Below, piece by piece: positions 52,842-61,935 of a stretch of 64,000 bases of DNA. Within the stretch, counting starts at the first letter, position 1, and each line of letters opens with the position of its first letter. Source of the DNA: Magnetospirillum sp. (GTDB taxonomy: Bacteria; Pseudomonadota; Alphaproteobacteria; CACIAM-22H2); NCBI GenBank assembly GCA_027532905.1, contig JAPZUA010000001.1:599950-663949 (forward strand), read 5' to 3'. The translations under genes and the position numbers were made by a program. The notes below the pieces were generated by a model. It was not told the origin of the DNA and made no database searches. It worked only from the letters and a program-made list of their open reading frames with translations.

Positions 52842-53968
52842 GCGATCTGGCGCCCGCCCCACAGATTGGCGGCATCGCGCAGCAGCGGATCGGCAGCGGG
52901 ATCCTTGTCGAGCAGCGGTGCAATGCGTGCCGCCACATTGCGCAGCCTTGCATAGGCGCGCTGGCGGAACAGGCATTCGAGATACCAGATCGTGCCGACC
53001 GGCGGCAGGCGTCCGGCCTCGGCCGAGCGGGCGAGCAGTTGGCTTGCCTCTTCGAAAGCTTCGAGCCGCACGAGCAGACGGCCCTTGGCAAGCTCGAGGG
53101 TACCGTTCTCGGGCGTCTTTTCAAGTGCCGCCGAATAGAGCGCCAAAGCGCGCTTGCGGTTTTCGTCCTGGCGTTCGGAATCGAGCAAGCCCGTGAACGC
53201 GTATTCGTCGTAGTGCCGGGCGGCGGCGGCGATCAGCGGCACGTCGCCGGGGCGGCGCGCAAGCTCGCCCTCGAGATCGACCGAGCGGCGCATGAAGCGC
53301 TGTTCGATCTGGGCCACGGCGGTCGCAGCCTGCACGCGGATCGCAGGTTCCTCGTGCGCGAGCGCCGCTTTCAGGGCCGGCGCAAAGGCCGGTTTAAAAT
53401 AGGTGGCGATCAGTGCGAGCAGACCTTGCTTCTGTTCGAACGTGCCGAAGGCCAGTATGTCCGTGAAGCTCGCAACCGAACGGGCGGCCGCGCGATCGTC
53501 GGTGCCATCGCCGACGATCTCCTGGAAGAGGGCACGCGCACTTGCTGTCTTCTGTGCCGGAAACAGGGCCGCATACCATTCCTCGAAACTCGACGTATGG
53601 CGGCGGAACAGCGCGTAAAGAAGTGCGCACAAAACCGTCCCTGCCGCACCGAACGGCCCGGTAAGAGCGGCCGATCCGACCAGCAGATACGGCAAACGCA
53701 GATCGCGTTTGCGATTGGCAACGCTCCAACTCCACGCGCCCAAAACGCCGACCGCACCCGCATGGATCGCCAAGGCCTCAACCACGCCGATTTGGCCCAC
53801 GATCGCCGCAAACCAGCCGAGCGATATTGCAGCACAAGCGGCAAGGCCGAGCAGACAGGTTTCGACGATCGGCACTTCGGCCGCCAGCGACGACAATTGC
53901 GCCAGCATCGCCGTATGTTCGCGGTCGCGCCGCGCCTGCCGCCGCTCGTTGCCTTGTGTCTGGCTCAT
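52838..53968 (-). CDS. pelE: PelE-like membrane/TPR protein
   Basis: This 376-residue protein has several hydrophobic helices between residues ~30 and 120 (VETCLLGLAACAAISLGWFA, LAIHAGAVGVLGAWSW, AAGTVLCALLYALF) and then a helical TPR-type C-terminal half (KALAHEEPAIRVQAATAVAQ, LYSAALEKTPENGTLELAKG). This is the PelE layout, where the protein scaffolds PelD and PelG. The start at 53968 overlaps the pelD stop by 4 bp. Sequence likeness is moderate, so position supports the call. Confidence 0.82.
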   Translation of the reverse strand: MSQTQGNERRQARRDREHTAMLAQLSSLAAEVPIVETCLLGLAACAAISLGWFAAIVGQIGVVEALAIHAGAVGVLGAWSWSVANRKRDLRLPYLLVGSAALTGPFGAAGTVLCALLYALFRRHTSSFEEWYAALFPAQKTASARALFQEIVGDGTDDRAAARSVASFTDILAFGTFEQKQGLLALIATYFKPAFAPALKAALAHEEPAIRVQAATAVAQIEQRFMRRSVDLEGELARRPGDVPLIAAAARHYDEYAFTGLLDSERQDENRKRALALYSAALEKTPENGTLELAKGRLLVRLEAFEEASQLLARSAEAGRLPPVGTIWYLECLFRQRAYARLRNVAARIAPLLDKDPAADPLLRDAANLWGGRQIA

Positions 53969-54954
53969 GGATCCGCCTTCAAACGCGCCGTGCGGCTGGC
54001 ATTGGCGTAGGCGGTACCGATCCATTCGCACAGCAGGCGAAAATTTTCGATCGTCGTGGCCGTGAGATCGAGAAAGCCCATCTCTTCGATCTTGAGCATG
54101 CCGACGACTTCGCCCGTATCGACATTGAGCAGCGGGGCCGCAAGCAGGCCTTCGCCGCGCATCGCCAGGTCATCGGCCTCTACCGCCGCCACGAGCGTGC
54201 GGCGCGAGCCGACGACGGCCTGGAACAAGGGCGAACTGCCGTCGAAGCTGCGCGCGTTTTCGCCTGCTTGCGACGGCCAGCCTTCGTTCATCGCGAGCTC
54301 GAGCACGTCGCCGCGCAGCAGGAACAGCGAATAGCGGCGCGGCCCCATGACCGTGCGCACAAGCTCGCCCACGCCCGCCTCGACCTGCTGGGCCGACATG
54401 CGCTCAATGCCTTTGGCGGCGTTGTAGATCGCGAACACGGTGCGCAGCTGGCCCGCCACGCGCGCTTCAAGGCTTTCGCGCCGTATATCGAGCCTGCGAT
54501 AGGCGGCTGCGATAACCTCTTCGCGCCGGCGCGACTGTTCGAGTTCGGTGCGCAGACCGTCGCGTTCGCGCCGCACGCGGCCCTGCAGCTCGCCGAACAG
54601 CACGGCCGCCACCGCCCACATCAGCGGATCGAGCGTGGCGCGCAAGAGCCAGCCATAGAGATCTTCGTCGAAACTTTGGGCCGGCATATTGCCGACGAGC
54701 AAAGCCGCCGTCGCAGCGACCGCCGCCAGCAGCGCTTCGCCCGTGCCGTACTGCACCGCGCACAGCAGCACGATGAGCCAGAACGGATGCGGCTGCAGGC
54801 TGGCATAGCGGCTGAAGTCGAGGAACAGGAAATCGATCGCCAAGGCCACGATGAAAAAGACCGCAATCTCGACCAACGCCGATTGGCGCACGCCCAGCAG
54901 ACGCGGTGCGGCGTCCTTGGCTTCCGGCACTTGAGGTTGGACTACATCCGCCAT
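53965..54954 (-). CDS. pelD: PelD-like membrane/GAF protein lacking the GGDEF domain
   Basis: This 329-residue protein has four hydrophobic helices (~25-125), a coiled linker (RVRRERDGLRTELEQSRRRE) and a GAF domain at ~155-310 (VFAIYNAAKGIERM, YSLFLLRGDVLELAM, GLLAAPLLNVDTGEVVGMLK). It ends about 20 residues after the GAF domain. P. aeruginosa PelD (455 residues) continues into a degenerate GGDEF domain whose RxxD site binds c-di-GMP. That entire domain is absent, with no downstream frame encoding it. The identity call rests on layout and position between pelB and pelE. Confidence 0.85.
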   Translation of the reverse strand: MADVVQPQVPEAKDAAPRLLGVRQSALVEIAVFFIVALAIDFLFLDFSRYASLQPHPFWLIVLLCAVQYGTGEALLAAVAATAALLVGNMPAQSFDEDLYGWLLRATLDPLMWAVAAVLFGELQGRVRRERDGLRTELEQSRRREEVIAAAYRRLDIRRESLEARVAGQLRTVFAIYNAAKGIERMSAQQVEAGVGELVRTVMGPRRYSLFLLRGDVLELAMNEGWPSQAGENARSFDGSSPLFQAVVGSRRTLVAAVEADDLAMRGEGLLAAPLLNVDTGEVVGMLKIEEMGFLDLTATTIENFRLLCEWIGTAYANASRTARLKADP

Positions 54955-56537
54955 GTCAGATATCCGCCGATCGTCGTTGCCGCCGAAGAATCGCGCCCCA
55001 CGCCGCGCCCATAGCCGGTGCGCAAACCGCCATGCAACGCGCCGTCGCCCAGCCAAGCGGCACTTGCCCCCAGCAAGGGGCCGCCGCGATGGCCGTAGCG
55101 GTCGTAAGCGGGGCCCGCCGAAAAATCCGCCACGATCGGCCACACCGCGTCGAAGGCGCGCTTGAAATCGAGCGTGTAGCCCGCGAGCACGGCATGCACT
55201 TCGCGATAGCGCACCGGAATGGGCCGGTATTCGGCCCCTGCCAACGTGGGGTCGGCGGCGCGCGTGATGCGCCACGGATATTCGCCGTCGAACGCGTAGG
55301 CAAGCGATGCGCCCTGCACAATGCCGTCGAGCGGCAAGCGCAGCTCGCCGTCGAGCGTTGCCAAGCGCGCACCGTCGATCAAGCCCGGCAGGCCGTAGCG
55401 GCTGAGGCCTGCGCGCACGCGCAGATCGAGCCCGAGGAACGCGCGCTCGCCGTATTCAGCGAAGACGCGATCGCGCGTACCGCCGGCCACGAGGCTCTCC
55501 GAAAAATCCCAGTAGGGACGCGCAAGCTCGACGCCGAGGCCGTAGCGCGCAAGATCGCTGACAAGGTCGGTGCTGAGCCCGACACCCAGACGTTCGGCAT
55601 TCGCGAATATCTGGCCGTGCACGCGCGTACCCTCGTCGCCGCGCCAGGCGAGCCCGACGGCGCCGCGCTGGCGCCCGCCTTTGAAGGCGCCGGTCTGTCC
55701 GTTCGCGCGGCGCACGCCGGGGCTGTCGAGCTGCACCGTGTCGAAGGCGGCCGTTGCGCGCCAGGCAAGATTGATCGGCGCTTCGGCCGTCGTTCCGACG
55801 AGATATCGCTTCTCCTGCGAACTTGTGCGCCGATATTCAGGCTCGACGCGCGTGAAAGCGGCGTCGCCGCGCGCAAGTTCGGCGCGTGCCGCGGCGATGT
55901 CCGGATTGCCGGGATCAAGGGCTGCCGCACGCGCTAGCAGATTGGCCGCGCGCAACGGGCGGCCGATCTGACGCTCCACGCTTGCAAGCTGCGCCAGCGC
56001 TTCGGCGTCGCTCGGATCTTCCTGCGTGAGGCGCGCCAGCCTGCCGCGCGCAATGTCGGTCTGGCCGCTCTGCGCTTCGAGGACGGCGCGCAAACGCTGC
56101 AGGCGCCGCTCGGCACGTTCGACCGCTATACCATCGGGGGCCGTTTCGTCGGCCACTTGGCGTTCCGGCAAACGCAGCACGAGCAGCACGCCGCCGTCTT
56201 CGCGGCGCAGCGTGGGGCTCGCATCCTGCGTGCCGACAAACACAAGCGTATCGAAGCCGCTGGTCACGGTCTCGACGAAACGTGCGAGGTCGCGCTGCAG
56301 CCCGCCCGCCTCGAAGGCCGCAACGGGGCGCGCAAATCGCAGCACGGCTTCGCGGCCTTTGGTTTCGAGGCGCATTTCGACCGGCGGCACCGCCACGATG
56401 CGCACATTGGCAAGCGGCCCTTCGCTCGACCACGTCATGTCCAGGCGCGGCGGGGCCGTTTGTGCGGCAAGCGGCACCGCGACGCCAAGCAACGCCGCGA
56501 AAGCCGCAACAAGGAAGAGGCGGATCCGCGCGCTCAT
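54942..56537 (-). CDS. PelB C-terminal part: outer-membrane beta-barrel with short TPR region
   Basis: This 531-residue protein has a cleavable signal peptide (to AAQTAPP, ~25), a beta-rich N-terminal domain (~30-125), a TPR-like stretch (~145-225) and then alternating short amphipathic strands ending in GGYLTWRM. A final aromatic before a terminal residue is the usual end of a barrel. In Pseudomonas this barrel is the C-terminal portion of a single 1193-residue PelB through which polymer leaves. Here it is a separate gene overlapping the TPR gene by 4 bp and pelD by 13 bp. Confidence 0.8.
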   Translation of the reverse strand: MSARIRLFLVAAFAALLGVAVPLAAQTAPPRLDMTWSSEGPLANVRIVAVPPVEMRLETKGREAVLRFARPVAAFEAGGLQRDLARFVETVTSGFDTLVFVGTQDASPTLRREDGGVLLVLRLPERQVADETAPDGIAVERAERRLQRLRAVLEAQSGQTDIARGRLARLTQEDPSDAEALAQLASVERQIGRPLRAANLLARAAALDPGNPDIAAARAELARGDAAFTRVEPEYRRTSSQEKRYLVGTTAEAPINLAWRATAAFDTVQLDSPGVRRANGQTGAFKGGRQRGAVGLAWRGDEGTRVHGQIFANAERLGVGLSTDLVSDLARYGLGVELARPYWDFSESLVAGGTRDRVFAEYGERAFLGLDLRVRAGLSRYGLPGLIDGARLATLDGELRLPLDGIVQGASLAYAFDGEYPWRITRAADPTLAGAEYRPIPVRYREVHAVLAGYTLDFKRAFDAVWPIVADFSAGPAYDRYGHRGGPLLGASAAWLGDGALHGGLRTGYGRGVGRDSSAATTIGGYLTWRM

Positions 56538-59500
56538 GAGCGGTCCTCCAGAACGACGCGCGCTTCGGCATTGCGGCCAAGCTCGATCAGCACGCCCGCA
56601 TAGTCGGCGCGCAGATCGCGATTGCCGGGCTGGGCGCGCAGCAGACGCTCGAACAGTTCGACCGACTGGTCGGCAAGGCCGACGCGGAACAGCGCATAGG
56701 CCTTAGCCGCCTGCACATAGGCGGGCGGGGCTTGCAGCTTGTCGATGGCGGCGATTGCGGCTGCGTGCTGAACGCGTGCGGCGGCACGGTCGCGTAGCCG
56801 CACCGCGATCTCGCCAAGCGCGTAGTGCGCCTCCCAATCGCTGGCTGTTTGGCCAACGGGCCCGGCGAGATAGCGCTGCAGCAGATCGCGCGCACGCGCA
56901 ATGTCGCCGGCCGCATAGGCTGCAAGCCCAGCAAGGCGCTGGGCGGCCGGGCGCGAGGGATCGAGCAGGAAGAGTCGGTCGAACGCCTGGCGTGCGAGAT
57001 CGTTGCGGCCCAGCGCTTGCGCAAGTTCGCCCGCACGCTGTGCGAAGTCCGGCACCGTTTCGTTTGCGATGCGCGCTTCGATGAGCCGCAAGGCTTCGGC
57101 ACGCCCACCTGCGGCCAGATAGATTTCAGCCGCAAGCAACGCCGCCGCTCCGCCGGCACGGCTGGGCTGGGCTGCGTCTTGCGCCAGCAATTCGGCCGCA
57201 CGCGGCGCGGCACCCACATTGCGCAGCACGTTGATCCAGCCCATGCGCGCGTTGCCCGACGAAGCCTTCGCCTGCGCTTCGATCCAGGCAAGCTGTGCGG
57301 GCTCGGGTCGCGGACCCATCACGTAGAGCGCTTGCTGCGCGGCCGTGCTGTCGGCCGGTTGGCCCTCGGCGATCTGTTGGTAGAGTGCAAGGGCCGTGGC
57401 CTTGTCGCCAAGATCGAGAACGCGATAGGCCAAAGCGCTGCGCTGGCTTTCGTCGAGGCCGGGCTTCTGCGCGCGCGCCACAAGGCTTGCCAGCAACTCG
57501 CCCTGCAGACCCGCGCGCTCGAGCGCCAGATCGAGCGCGTCTTGCCATTCGCCGCCAATGTCGGCCGCCATGCGGCGCAAGACGCCGAGCGCTTGGGCGG
57601 GCGCAAGCTCGAGCAGCGCATAGGCCGCGTTTGCGCGTGCTTGCGGCGGCAAAGCACCGTCGCCCGCCACCGCCTGCAGCAAGTCGACGACAGCCGATGC
57701 ACGCCCGGCCGAGCGCGCCACGCTCACGTAAGCGCCGAGCCATTCGCCGGGATCGCGGCGGGCCCGGCGAGCAAGCTCGGGCAACGCGTCGTCCCATGCG
57801 CGCTGGTCGATCAGCGCATAAAGCGCTTCGTCGCGTGCGGCTTGGCGCAAGTTTGCGTCGGCAAGGCGGCTGCGCCAATACGTGCGCAATTCGGCGCGCG
57901 CACCGGCATCGTTGCGCGCCGCCTGGCTCAAGCTTTCGCGATAGAGATATTCGGCCTCGTCGCCGCCCGGATCTGCGCGCAAGGCACGCGCCTCGGGCAG
58001 AGCTTCGAGTGCGCGACCTGCGGCTAGTGCGGCCTGCGCCACGCGCAGGCGCGATTGCGGCGTGGGGCCTTCGAGCGCGCGGAGGCGGCGTGCGGCGGCA
58101 AGCTGCAGCGAAGGCGCCTTTGCGTCGGCACCCACAAAAAACAGATCGGTCAATGTCTGCGACGACAGCGCGGAACCGTCGGCATCGAGCCACGCGGCCA
58201 CCGCATTGGCTCTGCCCGACAACGCACTCGTAAGCGCCCAGCCCGTGACGGCCGCCAACGACTGCGGCCGCTCGCGGCGCAAGCGCTCGAACACGACGGC
58301 CCCGTCTAGCGTGCGCTTGAGGGCGATATAGAGCTGCGCCATGTCGCCGATCGCCGTTTCGGGCAGATCGGCATCGCGCGCCGCTGCTTCGAGCAGGCGC
58401 AAAGCGCGCTCGGGCATCTCGAGGCTCGCGAATATCTGCACGAGGTCGAGCGTGTCGCCAAGCGTGCGGCCAGGCACTTCGGCGGCGCGCATGGCAGCAG
58501 CAACGGCGAGATCGCGCTGGCCGACCGCCAGATGCATGCGCGCCGCCAGCATCGGCGCTGCCGCGAGGCGGGCGGGATCGATGCGGCGCGCAATCGTTTG
58601 CAGCAACGCCGTTTGGCGCAAAGCCAAGGTCTGCTCGATCAACTGCACAAGCTGCGCGTCGCCGAGCGCGCTTGGATCGAGCCGCTCGGCCAGTGCAAGC
58701 GCTTGCGTCTCGCGGCCGGCGGCAAAGCCGAACTCGACGAGATCGCCGAGATAGCGCGGTGCAAAATCGGCGACCCCGCGCGCCATCTGCAAATCGAACA
58801 GGCGTGCGAGCAGCGGGAAGGCTTGCGCATCGGATGCAGCACGCATCAGCGCCATGTTGACGGCCGGGTCGTTGCCCAAACGGCCTTCGACGGGTGCAAG
58901 GGCACCCAGCGCCTCGGCCGCCCGCCCGCGCCCCAAAAAGGCGGACGCGACGACGCCGACAATTTCGCTCGGCGCGTTGGGCGGCAAGCGCGCTTGTGCG
59001 ATCGCGAGTGCTTGCGACACCGCCCCGCTCTCAAGCGCCATGCCGATCCACAATTCGAGCACGCTTGGTGCGATTGCGGTGGGAAAGCGTGCGGCCAATG
59101 CGGCGAGCGTTGCCGCCGCGTCGGCGAATTCGCGCCGGGCCGCGCGCAGCTCGGCCAGATCGACGAAATCCTCGGGCTCGGCGTCGGGCAAGGTGGCGAG
59201 CTGGGCGAGCGCCGCAATCTGCTGGTCGGTGTCGTTGGCAAAACTCGCGAGGGCCACGAGTTCGCGGATCGCAGCACGTGCGGGCTCGAGGCGCACGAGT
59301 TCGACGAGATTCTCGCGCCGTGCCGGCTCGCGGTTGGCCCAGCGAAGATAGATCTGCAGAAGCTTGCGCGTGTCGATAAGTTCAGCGCGTTCGAGCGAAC
59401 CCGTCGCGACGAGGCTGTCGAGCATCGCGATGGCGCGCGAAACGTCGCCTTGCTGGGCGTAGAGACGCGCAAGCGGTGCCACCGTCGCGACCTGCGGGCC

Positions 59501-59680
59501 ATTGCGCGCGAGGCGCGCTTCGAAAAGTTCGAGCGCCTCGCCGAATTCGCGGTCGCGCAGATGCATGGCTGCCCGCTCGGCTTCGCCGGGCAGCACCAGC
59601 AGGCTTGCGGCCACACTCGCCCCGGCAAGCGCTGCCACCATCGCGTACTGGCCGGCCATGCGCCGATAGAGGCCGCTCAC
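56534..59680 (-). CDS. PelB N-terminal part: large periplasmic TPR protein
   Basis: This 1048-residue protein starts with a single membrane anchor (~15-32, AALAGASVAASLLVL) and consists of helix-turn-helix repeats for its remaining length. Clear TPR units occur, e.g. EFGEALELFEARLARNGPQ and LLAQQ-type spacing, up to DQSVELFERLLRAQPGNRD near the end. It matches the scaffold part of PelB, which binds PelA and channels polymer to the barrel. The GTG start at 59680 overlaps the upstream stop (GTGA). The barrel normally fused to it is the next gene. Confidence 0.82.
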   Translation of the reverse strand: MSGLYRRMAGQYAMVAALAGASVAASLLVLPGEAERAAMHLRDREFGEALELFEARLARNGPQVATVAPLARLYAQQGDVSRAIAMLDSLVATGSLERAELIDTRKLLQIYLRWANREPARRENLVELVRLEPARAAIRELVALASFANDTDQQIAALAQLATLPDAEPEDFVDLAELRAARREFADAAATLAALAARFPTAIAPSVLELWIGMALESGAVSQALAIAQARLPPNAPSEIVGVVASAFLGRGRAAEALGALAPVEGRLGNDPAVNMALMRAASDAQAFPLLARLFDLQMARGVADFAPRYLGDLVEFGFAAGRETQALALAERLDPSALGDAQLVQLIEQTLALRQTALLQTIARRIDPARLAAAPMLAARMHLAVGQRDLAVAAAMRAAEVPGRTLGDTLDLVQIFASLEMPERALRLLEAAARDADLPETAIGDMAQLYIALKRTLDGAVVFERLRRERPQSLAAVTGWALTSALSGRANAVAAWLDADGSALSSQTLTDLFFVGADAKAPSLQLAAARRLRALEGPTPQSRLRVAQAALAAGRALEALPEARALRADPGGDEAEYLYRESLSQAARNDAGARAELRTYWRSRLADANLRQAARDEALYALIDQRAWDDALPELARRARRDPGEWLGAYVSVARSAGRASAVVDLLQAVAGDGALPPQARANAAYALLELAPAQALGVLRRMAADIGGEWQDALDLALERAGLQGELLASLVARAQKPGLDESQRSALAYRVLDLGDKATALALYQQIAEGQPADSTAAQQALYVMGPRPEPAQLAWIEAQAKASSGNARMGWINVLRNVGAAPRAAELLAQDAAQPSRAGGAAALLAAEIYLAAGGRAEALRLIEARIANETVPDFAQRAGELAQALGRNDLARQAFDRLFLLDPSRPAAQRLAGLAAYAAGDIARARDLLQRYLAGPVGQTASDWEAHYALGEIAVRLRDRAAARVQHAAAIAAIDKLQAPPAYVQAAKAYALFRVGLADQSVELFERLLRAQPGNRDLRADYAGVLIELGRNAEARVVLEDRS

Positions 59681-61935
59681 GATTGCACCCGCCGCAAACG
59701 CACCGCGACGCGCCGCCCGTCGGCGCGCGGCAAGGACAATGCGAGCGTGCCGTGCGCGTCGGCGCGCACCTCGCCCATCTCCGTGCCGTCGACCGCGAGC
59801 GCGTATTGCGCATCGGGTGCGACGCGCCAATGCATGGTGCCCGCGCCAAAGCCTTCGGCAGCGAATTCGAAGGTCCCCTGCCCCCGCTTGAGATCGGCGA
59901 TGGGCCAGCGCGAATCGATCAGATAGACGGTGTTGGCGGGCCCCGCACGCCCGAGGGCCACGACCGGTGCGGCCTCAGCCGGATCGAGGGCCACGTAGAG
60001 CGCGCCCGCCTCGCGCCGGAAGCCGAGCACGCCGCGGGCGCGCGCGAAGTCTACGGCCGCGTCGTCGAACGGCGGATCAAAACGCACCGTCTGTAAAGCG
60101 CCGCGATCTTCGATGCGCCACGCGCGGTCACCCAAGGCGATGATGCGCGCATGGTAGAAACCCTCGGCGATCGCGGCGTAGTGGCTTGCAAAGATCGGCG
60201 CGATCTCGAGCCCGCGCGCATAGGCAAGATTGCCGAGCAACGCTTGCAGGGCGGCATCCTTTTCGCCCGAATAGACATGGTAGTACACATTGACGGGCGT
60301 GAGACGGCGCGGGGCACCTGTGTTGGCGATCGTCTCGGCGAGATCGCGAAAACCGAAATAGCGGTCGCTCCACAGATCGGTGTAGGTGTTTTCGTTCGAC
60401 GCGGCCGCGTAGATCTGCCAGTGCGCGCCGACGCGCCTTCCGATCGGGGCGACGTAGGACAAAGAATTGAACTCGGCGTCGAAGCGCGTGTCGCCGCCGT
60501 TGATGTTACGCAAGCCCGCCTGCGTCGCCAGCGCAAGCGCCGCCTCGCCCGGGGCCGTGTTGCCCGACCATTGCACGAGGCCGAGCGTTTTGCCCGGCGG
60601 CAGCAGCGTTTGGATGTAAGCGGCAGCCCCGCCGATTTCGTCGGTGAGCGCATAGGGTTTGCCTGCATATGCGCGCGGCGTGTTGTAGGCACCGGCAGCC
60701 CCGTACTGGCCGTCGAATTCGGCGGCGCGTTTTTTAGCTTCCGTATTGCCCGACACGCGATTGCGAACGCGCGCGACCATTTTCGCAATCCAGCCTGCAT
60801 TTTCCTGGCAACCCGGATAGCGCGACGCGACCGCGCGCTCGAGCGCTTCGGCGTCGGGCCGCTCGAAAAACGGCCAGTCGAACGGATGCGTCCAGGTGTG
60901 GCTGCCGGCCTCGACCTGCGGCAGTGCGAAGATGCGCCGTGCGATCGCGCGCCCTTCTTGGGTGCCGCACCATTCGGAGTGCAGATCCGCCACAATGGGC
61001 GCCATCGTCACCGGCAGGTCGGGAAACGGTGCGATCGCTTCATCGAGCACGATTTCTGCCGAAAGTTTGCGCAAGCGGCGGCCAGGCTGGATTTCGGTCA
61101 CGTTGCGCCAACCGTCGCCGTCGATATGACTGAAATAAATGCGCCGCCCGACGAGGGTCGTCACGTCCGGGATCGGCGCGTCGTTTGCCCCCAGCGTGCG
61201 CGCAAGGAAGACGATCGGATCGATGCGCCATTGGCGCCGCCGCAATTCGGGCTCGTAGAAATGCGAATAGCCCAAGGCCGCAAGCCCGCCCTGTTTTCCA
61301 ACCATCACGACATGGCTCTCGGTCTCGGGCCGGTCGCGCTTTCGCAAAACAAGGGCCGAGATCGTGCCCGTATCGCTCGGCCGCCACACCGCGAACGGGG
61401 CGAGCGGCGGCTCGAGGGCGCGTTCGTATTCGACCAAGGCCGGCACGCGCGGATCGGCCTCGACGTCGAAAGTGAGGCGCACATATTCGTCGAGTAGGCG
61501 GAAGCCCGCACGCTCGAAGACGGCATTGGCAGCGGCAAGCGATACGCCTTCGCCGCCGCTGCGCGCGCGCAGGAAGCCGGGCTCGCCGATCAGCACGAAG
61601 CGCAAGCCAGCGCGCGTGGCGCGTTCGAGAAAGGCGAGCATGTCGGCGGGATCCGGCACGCTGTCGGTATCGATCCAGGCGACGACTGCGTGCGCATCGG
61701 CAAAGCCTGCGGGATCGGGCAGCTTCTTGGCGACGTCGAGCGGCTCGGCGATGTAGCCGAGCCGATTGAGCGGCATCTCGAGCATCGAATGCGCGAAGCT
61801 GTTGCGCCAATCCTTCGCGACCGACGTCGAATCCCACAGCACCAGCACGCGGCGCGGCACCGGCTGGGCCTGCGCTTGCGCGAACGCGGACCCGAGCAGC
61901 GCCAGCAAGAGGGCGAATACAAGAGCGCGGATCAT
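59677..61935 (-). CDS. pelA: PelA deacetylase part (periplasmic polysaccharide deacetylase)
   Basis: This 752-residue secreted protein has a signal peptide (to AQAQAQP, ~24). Residues ~30-230 form an alpha/beta region (RRVLVLWDSTSVAKDWRNSF). The deacetylase core follows with metal-ligand Asp in YFSHIDGDGW (~residue 265) and the HxxxH pair in EAGSHTWTHPFDW (~345). The C-terminal ~200 residues are beta-rich. In Pseudomonas PelA this deacetylase follows a hydrolase domain in one chain and partially deacetylates the polymer. Here the hydrolase is the preceding gene, overlapping by 4 bp (ATGA). Confidence 0.9.
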   Translation of the reverse strand: MIRALVFALLLALLGSAFAQAQAQPVPRRVLVLWDSTSVAKDWRNSFAHSMLEMPLNRLGYIAEPLDVAKKLPDPAGFADAHAVVAWIDTDSVPDPADMLAFLERATRAGLRFVLIGEPGFLRARSGGEGVSLAAANAVFERAGFRLLDEYVRLTFDVEADPRVPALVEYERALEPPLAPFAVWRPSDTGTISALVLRKRDRPETESHVVMVGKQGGLAALGYSHFYEPELRRRQWRIDPIVFLARTLGANDAPIPDVTTLVGRRIYFSHIDGDGWRNVTEIQPGRRLRKLSAEIVLDEAIAPFPDLPVTMAPIVADLHSEWCGTQEGRAIARRIFALPQVEAGSHTWTHPFDWPFFERPDAEALERAVASRYPGCQENAGWIAKMVARVRNRVSGNTEAKKRAAEFDGQYGAAGAYNTPRAYAGKPYALTDEIGGAAAYIQTLLPPGKTLGLVQWSGNTAPGEAALALATQAGLRNINGGDTRFDAEFNSLSYVAPIGRRVGAHWQIYAAASNENTYTDLWSDRYFGFRDLAETIANTGAPRRLTPVNVYYHVYSGEKDAALQALLGNLAYARGLEIAPIFASHYAAIAEGFYHARIIALGDRAWRIEDRGALQTVRFDPPFDDAAVDFARARGVLGFRREAGALYVALDPAEAAPVVALGRAGPANTVYLIDSRWPIADLKRGQGTFEFAAEGFGAGTMHWRVAPDAQYALAVDGTEMGEVRADAHGTLALSLPRADGRRVAVRLRRVQS

